Assembly (NCBI RefSeq): GCF_020080835.1
Contig: NC_058164.1
Span: 8,519,666-8,583,665, forward strand
Source of the DNA: Cotesia glomerata
Lineage: Eukaryota; Arthropoda; Insecta; Hymenoptera; Braconidae
Direction: 5' to 3'
DNA length: 64,000 bases
Shown here in pieces: positions 57,567-64,000 of this stretch (positions are counted from its first letter, which is position 1; each line of letters opens with the position of its first letter). The notes beneath the pieces are model-generated. The model saw only the letters and a program-made list of their open reading frames with translations, ran no database searches and was not told the origin of the DNA. The translations under genes and the position numbers were made by a program.

Positions 57567-58710
57567 TAATTTTTGAACAATAAGTTTCCAATTCCCGTCA
57601 TCAATTATACCCATGACTAATTGCTAATCGCACTAATTTTAGGTAGCCAATTTCGTTTTCTTTTTTCTAATGTTCTTTTTCTACCTGTACTTGCAATATA
57701 TCTGACGCATATAGTCTGTCCCTTTGAAACGAGTTAATGAACAGCTATTTACTGACGAATGTGATCATTATAAAGTAATTACACTTAGCGAAATCTATTG
57801 AAGATTCCTATACTATTATGACAATGAAACTTGTGAAATTTCTTTTGAACGCTTTTGTTTGTATCATTTCTTATTTATAAAATTATTATATTTGTTTTTG
57901 GTATTATAGAATTACAAAATAAAAATCTAGAATAGCAAAACATTAATTCTTGCAAATATCGAGCCGTAATAATTTACGTGAAAATAGTAAAGGATTAACA
58001 ACAATCGAGTCCGATATTATACTTCGAAATGAAAAAGATCAATTTGTAATGCCGTTGTAAAAATCATTCAACAAGAATAATATTTTATTTATATATACAT
58101 TTATTATATAAACATAAAAAAAAAATTAGTGCGTATCTATAAAATATTATTTTTATTTTAACTATAATTAAAAAACATCGTTGCTATGCAGAGCATAGAA
58201 CTTTTAAAAGGGTAGTGATTCAATATCCGTGTACATATTGATGTCAATTACGACTCTACCACAAGTTTTTTTCATTTACATACATCAACATTTCCTTGTG
58301 TATATAACTACTATTTCTCTTTAGGTAACGTACTCTCTACTGCCAGTACTGGCACATATATGTGTATAAATATTTATGCACCAAGTAATATGAATACATT
58401 TACCAGTTACAGTTCGGTAAATCTGATTAATATTGCTCTAACAGGTATTATACGATTTCACCGCTCTAGTATAGTTACATAAACCAAGATAATTAGATTT
58501 CAAAATTATTATTTACTATCCATAACTCTGTAAATAATTATAATCTTTGATTTATAATATTTGCTATATTTGACCGGATTTGCAATAACTTGGATTATGT
58601 TTATCAATCAAATTGAATAATTGTATAAAGAGAAATTCGTTCTTTAGATTGTCAATTTCTTTAAAATTAAAATTAAAATTTAATAATTTAGTTATCATTT
58701 TTAGCAATTA
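57567..58710. other. AT-rich non-coding sequence (block B)
   Basis: Counterpart of 44803-45984. No features recognised. Confidence 0.45.
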
Positions 58711-59952
58711 AGGTAAAAGCCCCAATTATTGACGCTATAAGAGACGAAGTTATGATTTCATTTTTTTAGGCAATCAAATATAAAATCGTTGAATTTTAGT
58801 TTGTGGTAATGTCTTAAGTAATGTTTTAACTAATCAATTTCTTTTTTTAAAATGATAATCAATAATATTTACTAATTGATTTTAAATAATTAAATAGATG
58901 ATCTGGATACACCAATTATTGACGGGTTGAAAAACTGATTGATCTAAATATTGACGTACCGTAACCCTCAATTATTGACGCCCCTACTTCGCATGCGTCG
59001 AATCATTTGGTTATATTATTATTTATCAAAACTTGATATAAAGTAATCAATATTATTAAAGTTAATTAATAATAATTTCCATGAATGATTAATTACTATT
59101 AAAAATATAACAATTTATTCAAAAACTTATTTAACACCAAAACACGCCGAGTTATTTGACAGTTAAAAGCCTTGTATATAATAGCGTAACGTATTTTATA
59201 CTTAAAAAATAATAGTTTTAAAAACTAGCACTTAAGAACCAAACTAAAAATAGAAAATAAGGTAATAAATTTACAATTGGGGAATTAGTGTTAAGAAATT
59301 TCAAGTCAATATTAATAATAACAGTAAAAAATGTATTTATTTTAAAAGCGTGGGTGCTTTTAAGATATCAAAATGATAATCACTCTACTCATATCTGTCA
59401 ATAAAATATTTATAACTATTGGACACCATGCACCCCACGCTTTTTTAAAATAAAATACATTTTTTTATTTACACTATTATTAATTTATATTTATTGAAAT
59501 TTTAACACTATTCTTAATTTAAATTTATTAAAATTTATTTTCTATTTTTAGTTTGGTTTTCTATAATAAGCGTGTTTTTAGTTTTTTTAAACTATTATTT
59601 ATTTTTTACTTTTTAGTTTTGGTTTATTTATAAAAGCGTGATTTTTTAGTTTTTTAAACTATTATTTGTTGATTATCAAAATATTCAGGCGCGCAAATTA
59701 CCCACGGAGAGTTAGCATACTGACATACTTACATACTGACATACAAGTGAAGCTAATCAAAATAATTATTTATAAATATTATAAATACGGGGAATCAGAG
59801 TTCGATTTCGGAGAGCGAGCCTGAGAAACGGCTACCAGAACCAAGGAAGGCCGCAGGCGCGCAGATTACCCACGGAGAGTTACTGACATACTGACAAACT
59901 GACAAACAAACAAACTGACATACAAGTGAAGCTAATATAAAGCGTGTAAAAA

Positions 59953-60314
59953 ACCTACGGAGGAAAACACCTGGTTTCGAAATATAACTTCGGGATGGTC
60001 ATCAGAGGATTCCGGGTTGATGTACGGGTTCATCTGTGCCATTCCCGATGAAAACCTACGGAGGAAAACACCTGGTTTCGAGATATAACTTCGGGATGGT
60101 CATCAGAGGATTCCGGGTTGATGTACGGGTTTATCTGTGCCATTCCTGATGAAAACCTACTGAGGAAAACACCTGGTTTCGAGATATAACTTCGGGATGG
60201 TCATCAGAGGATTCCGGGTTGATGTACGGGTTTATCTGTGCCATTCCCGATGAAAACCTACGGAGGAAAACACCTGGTTTCGAGATATAACTTCGGGATG
60301 GTCATCAGAGGATG
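59953..60314. repeat. 101-bp tandem array, about 3.6 copies
   Basis: Copies start at 59953, 60054, 60155 and 60256 (ACCTACGGAGGAAAACACC), spaced exactly 101 bp, and differ by only a few substitutions. The near-identity suggests recent expansion. It is GC-richer than the rest of the region. Confidence 0.9.
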
Positions 60315-60408
60315 ACTAGGAAGGTCATCACCTGGGTTCTAGGTTGATAATAATCAAAATTTAAATAATATCATTATGGTAGTCTCTTTATGCGAAGGAG
60401 AGTTACAT

Positions 60409-60467
60409 ACTGACAAACTGACAAACTGACAAACTGACAAACTGACAAACTGACAAACTGACATACA
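60409..60467. repeat. CTGACAAA octamer tandem repeat
   Basis: About seven copies of ACTGACAA in a row. A shorter version is at 59881-59925. Open frames across it with repeated VSLSVCQ are artefacts. Confidence 0.9.
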
Positions 60468-61200
60468 AGTGAAGCTAATAAAAAGCGTGTAAAAAAAGGC
60501 GTCATAGCGCTGTTGACTGGCTGTCAATATGGGATTCACCATAAAAATTATGAACTAGTTATTGACTCCTATTATTTAAATATTATAAAGCATACAATTA
60601 ATTTCGATTATTTAATTTTATAAATATTTCATATATTGTTAATTAAAAAAAAAGTAGATCATATAATTACATGAAAAAATTAATTTAAACTCGGCAGTTA
60701 AAAAAAATGCTTTTCTAACCAAAGTTGTTAAGAAAATAGATGCTCGTAAGCTGATTTGATGAATTGGTGCTAACTTTATTTTTTTTTAATAATTAATATT
60801 TAATATTTTGAACTGAGTGTTTTTTTCAATTTTTTAATTAATTAGAATTTAATAAAAATTTATTTGATCGTTATTCTTATTACAGATAATTTAATATATT
60901 TCAAAATAATTTAGGGTGTCAATATTTAGACCCCCGTCAATAATTGGGGCTTTTACCTTATTGTTTATTCAATGATATTTAATTTAATATGCACTGACAA
61001 AAAGTTTATTTCTACCAAGAAAATTTTTTCCTCCAGTAAAAAACTGGTGTTTGTGTGGGAATTGTACCAAAGTTTAACCCTCGTACAGTAATACGTATTT
61101 TGACTTATTGCAAAAACTTGGTTTCACGGTTAGTAAAATACTAAAATTAAAAATAAAAATAAGCTTAACTCCTCACTTTTAATTGACACACAGAAAAAAA

Positions 61201-61654
61201 TTAGGATGACTGTTGACTCCTAAAAGGCCACTCCTGCAACTTCCTGCTCATTTTGTACTTAAGCGCTCAAAGTTACACATTATGTTTTGAGCTCTTCGAG
61301 CTCAAAACTCTAATGGCAGTTTAATGAAACACAATTTTTGAATTTTCAAACGGCAATAACTTTTGAATGAATGAACCAATTTTCACGCAGTCGGCGGCAT
61401 TCGATGCAGTTTTGAAGCCCCATGAAAAATCTTCAAGTTTAAATCGATCGAGCCAGGAATTTCGAAGTAATTTCGAAAAAACACTTTTTTCGGTTTTTTT
61501 TCGACAACGATAACTCACGAACAAATCAACCGATTTTGATCGGGCTTGCGGTGATCGACCTGATTTTTTTTATCTTAAGAGCTGATTAGATTTTGGAATT
61601 GATCGGTAAAGCCATTTAAAAGTAATTCCAAAAAAACCACATTTCAAAAAATTT
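61201..61654 (+). mobile_element. unit U repeat, front half (block B)
   Basis: Counterpart of 47188-47641, with the same head-on junction to a reverse unit. Confidence 0.65.
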
Positions 61655-62519
61655 TTAACTTCCCGCTAAGAAAATTGAAATCTTTCAAAAATCGGGAAGT
61701 TAAGTTGTTTTACCCTGTTTTTCGAAAATCGAGTTTTCATCAGATCTCGACGTTTTGAGGTCGTAGGAAGCTTCCCTGACTATTCCCGCGATGGTGTATG
61801 TATGTCTGTATGCCTGTGTGTGTGTGTGTGTATGTGCGTGAGTGTGTGTGTGTATGTGTATGTATGTAAACCTCTCATAACTTTTGAACGGCTTGACCGA
61901 TTTGATCGCGGTTGGCGCTATTCGAAAGGGTTCGACTAAACTTAGATTTTGAATCCAAATTGGACCGATTCGGACCTATAGATTTTGAGAAATCTTAAAA
62001 AAACTGCGAAAAAATTTTTTTTCAAATGTGGTTTTTTCTGAATAACTTTCAAACGGCTTGACTGATCAATTCCAAAAGCTAATCAGCTCTTAACATCAAA
62101 AAACCATGTCGATCGCCACCATGATTTGGGTCAAAATCGGTTGATTCGTTCGTGAGTTATTTCCAAGTTGACGAAAAGAAATTGAAAAGTGTTTTTTCGA
62201 ATTAAACCGAAATTTTCGGTCTGATCAATTTGTTTTTGTATATATATTATAGAATTTCAAAAGCAGCGTTTAATGCCGCTAACTGCGTGCATATCGGCTC
62301 ATTCATTGAACAGTTATTGCGGTTTGAAAATTCGAGAAATAGCATTTATTAAATTTCCATCAAACTTTGAAACCCGGAGAGCCCCAAACTACACGAAAAT
62401 TATATTTTTGGGCTCGAAAAGCCAAAAACGTAGTAAATGCAGTTTTGTGCGCTTAAGCATGAAATGAGCGGGAAGTTGCAGTGATGGCCTTTCAGGTCAA
62501 CCAATGTTTTCTAATTTTT
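61655..62519 (-). mobile_element. unit U repeat (reverse) (block B)
   Basis: Counterpart of 47642-48483 but complete to the family end (CAGGTCAACCAATGTTTTCTAA). After it, 62520-62556 (TTTCTCAAAATCTACTGG) is part of another U unit, cut by the gap. Confidence 0.65.
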
Positions 62520-62556
62520 GAGTTTTTTAGATTTCTCAAAATCTACTGGTTCGAGT

Positions 62557-62656
62557 NNNNNNNNNNNNNNNNNNNNNNNNNNNNNNNNNNNNNNNNNNNN
62601 NNNNNNNNNNNNNNNNNNNNNNNNNNNNNNNNNNNNNNNNNNNNNNNNNNNNNNNN
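62557..62656. other. assembly gap (100 N)
   Basis: Exactly 100 N between block B and contig 4. It lies inside U-repeat sequence. Confidence 0.99.
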
Positions 62657-63326
62657 GGAATAAAATAATCGTGGAAATGACAGATATTGTCGAATGTTAA
62701 ATTGACATGGCCAGATTTTGTTAGATTTGCAAAGAAAAACTGTCAAATTTTACATAAATAATAATATTGAAAATAACATAACCATAAGATGATCAGATTT
62801 ACAGATAAAAACTGTCAAGAATTTACAGTAATAATATGTAAAAGTTAATTGGGGGAGCCTGGGGCACGACGGTCCCCTTAACGGTTTTGAAGGTTCAAGA
62901 CGGTTTTTGCGGCTTTTAACTATCAGAATTCGTTTATTTTCAAATCGTCTGGAACTTCCGAATAAATCAGTCGAAATTTTGCGAAAAATCAAACAAAAAT
63001 TTTTTTGTGGGGTACGTGGTCTTCTCCCCAAAAATCATATGAAAAGCAAATTTTATTTTTTTTTAAGCCAATGTCATCAAAATCTAGAATATTCTCACTC
63101 CCAGAAAACATGTCGTCGAGGAAAACTACGATTCTTAAAGTATCGCCAGAAGTCTTGAAGTATCGCTGAGAACAAAGAAAAAATCAAAATGAAGCAAAAA
63201 GACCTCAGTTAAAAAAAAAAAAATTAGATTAAAACAAAAAATTTGAAAAAATGCTTACATCTTTAAAAATGTCAATAGTTCACAAGATTCAAAGTTATTT
63301 CTTAATTATTGATATTTTTAAAGATG
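62657..63326. other. AT-rich non-coding sequence, contig 4
   Basis: No exon recognised. GATCAGATTTACAGATAAAAACTGTC and a similar earlier phrase form a short direct repeat (about 62711-62745 and 62790-62825). GGGGCACGACGGTCCCC is a short GC-rich word at 62862. Confidence 0.4.
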
Positions 63327-63327
63327 C

Positions 63328-64000
63328 ACTGAGAAAAAAATTTTTGTCCAGAAAAAAATTTCTTGGCTGAAAATCGTTTAAGGTAGTACCTCCACGAAAG
63401 CATATATCAAAAGAAATTTATGGAATTTTTTTATCGAAAGATAAATATATTAATAATTCACCACCAAAATTTCAGATCAATTCACCGTACCGTTTTGAGT
63501 AATTAATTTACAAAATTGCATCTTTTATACGTAGAGGTATATAGAGATGGTAAAGTTAGTATGAAATCTTCCGTACCACTCAAGTGATGCAAATAGATTT
63601 CATACTAACTCTCTATACCCCTACGTGTCAAAGATGCAATTTTTGAAAATTAATTATTCAAAACGGTGCAGTGAATTGATCTGAAATTTTGGTGGTGAAT
63701 TATTTGTATTTATCTTTCGATAAAAAAAATTCCATAAGTTTCTTGAAATATGCTTTTCGTGGAGGTACTACCTTGAGATGAATTTTAGTTTTTTGACAAA
63801 AAAATATCAATATTTATCATAATAAAATTTTTGCATTAATTTCGATAGATTTACAAACAAATAGGTTCACTTGAATTAAACAATAAATACTTCGATTAAT
63901 TCGATCAATACTTGAGACAAGAAAATATATTCTTGAAAATTATCAAGAATATATATTCCTGTGACAAGAAAATTTTCTCAAGAGTAGTACTTTTGTCAGT
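63328..64000. mobile_element. MITE of the ACTGA-AAAA family, running to the window end
   Basis: Starts CACTGAGAAAAAAATTTTTG and has the TTCTTGA/TCAAGAA words of the element at 30291-30549. The last bases of the window, ACTTTTGTCAGT, look like its right end. A palindromic element (63381-63774) is inserted in it. Confidence 0.45.
63381..63774. mobile_element. 395-bp palindromic MITE
   Basis: The ends AGGTAGTACCTCCACGAAAG and CTTTTCGTGGAGGTACTACC are inverted repeats, and the whole length folds back (for example CCACCAAAATTTCAGATCAA against TTGATCTGAAATTTTGGTGG) with the axis near 63575. No coding capacity. Confidence 0.75.

Larger units (their letters stand above)
59210..60489. mobile_element. 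unclassified insertion, present in block B only
   Basis: It starts TAATAGTTTTAAAAACTAGC and ends AAGCTAATAAAAAGCGTG, between TAAAAAA on the left (59203-59209) and TAAAAAA(A) on the right (60490-60496), a probable 7-bp target duplication. The first 400 bp form a large inverted repeat around AAAAGCGTGGGTGC/GCACCCCACGCTTTT. Then come two copies of GCGCGCARATTACCCACGG..GACATACAAGTGAAGC, a 101-bp tandem array and a CTGACAAA octamer array. No reading frame of note. The ACAAGTGAAGCTAATAAAAAGCGTG-like end with a following A run could be the 3' tail of a retroelement; I cannot name the family. Confidence 0.6.
58711..60958. mobile_element. MITE with CCAATTATTGACG repeats, carrying an insertion (block B)
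   Basis: Same TIRs and TA flanks as 45985-46949. The MITE sequence is 58711-59209 plus about 60497-60958; the middle is a 1280-bp insertion absent from block A. Confidence 0.7.
48584..62519. repeat. block B of the 14-kb duplicated sequence
   Basis: Second copy of 34243-48483. It begins inside the region covered by contig 2 and ends in the same U repeat, about 40 bp further on. Between about 51000 and 52600 it has many single-base insertions relative to A, and between 57130 and 58080 it is the cleaner copy, so the two sequences have different local error or divergence patterns. Confidence 0.9.

Noticed and set aside
59936..60480. Repeat array considered as CRISPR
   Set aside because: The 101-bp copies are direct head-to-tail with no spacers, in insect nuclear DNA.

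Overview
The window is nuclear DNA of a eukaryote, almost certainly an insect. It has multi-exon genes with GT..AG introns, a very AT-rich background, many (GT)n and (TA)n microsatellites and a dense layer of DNA transposons, MITEs, Helitron-like and tRNA-derived SINE copies. The gene content and repeat style suggest a hymenopteran, perhaps a parasitoid wasp; that is an inference from general resemblance, not a database result. Three runs of exactly 100 N (27601-27700, 48484-48583, 62557-62656) show it is a scaffold of four contigs.

Contig 1 (1-27600) holds the genes. Two tandem plus-strand paralogues code for secreted cysteine-rich proteins: gene 1 (2907-11890, 10 exons) and gene 2 (21545-24090, 8 exons). 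Each starts with a signal peptide and a six-cysteine knottin-like domain split over exons 1 and 2. A series of phase-1 exons of about 250 bp follows, each coding two EB-like cysteine modules. A decayed third copy lies between them (about 17415-18100). A fourth gene (25523-26779) codes for the ectodomain of a PMEL/GPNMB-like PKD protein with a Thr-rich linker; its membrane and cytoplasmic exons are not found. The space between genes is filled with nested transposons: a foldback repeat family ('unit U', ends in CTTCCCGCT), a 3.36-kb hAT-like insertion inside intron 2 of gene 1, a 2.88-kb long-TIR transposon with a broken zinc-finger transposase-like gene, palindromic elements, a Helitron and two SINE families.

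Contig 2 (27701-48483) and contig 3 (48584-62556) carry the same roughly 14-kb sequence twice: block A (34243-48483) and block B (48584-62519). They share the same order and are nearly identical, but each has one private transposon insertion (A: 1574-bp hAT-like element with 8-bp target duplication; B: 1280-bp element with a 101-bp tandem array). Both end within about 40 bp of each other in the same repeat. The simplest reading is two haplotypes of one locus left uncollapsed in the assembly; a true tandem duplication is not excluded. Each block has a GC-richer possible 5' exon, a Helitron, an RBBP6-like DWNN/zinc-knuckle pseudogene, several MITEs and a pair of U units.

Contig 4 (62657-64000) is non-coding and ends in a MITE with an embedded palindrome. 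No viral gene, CRISPR array, rRNA gene or intact tRNA gene was seen.
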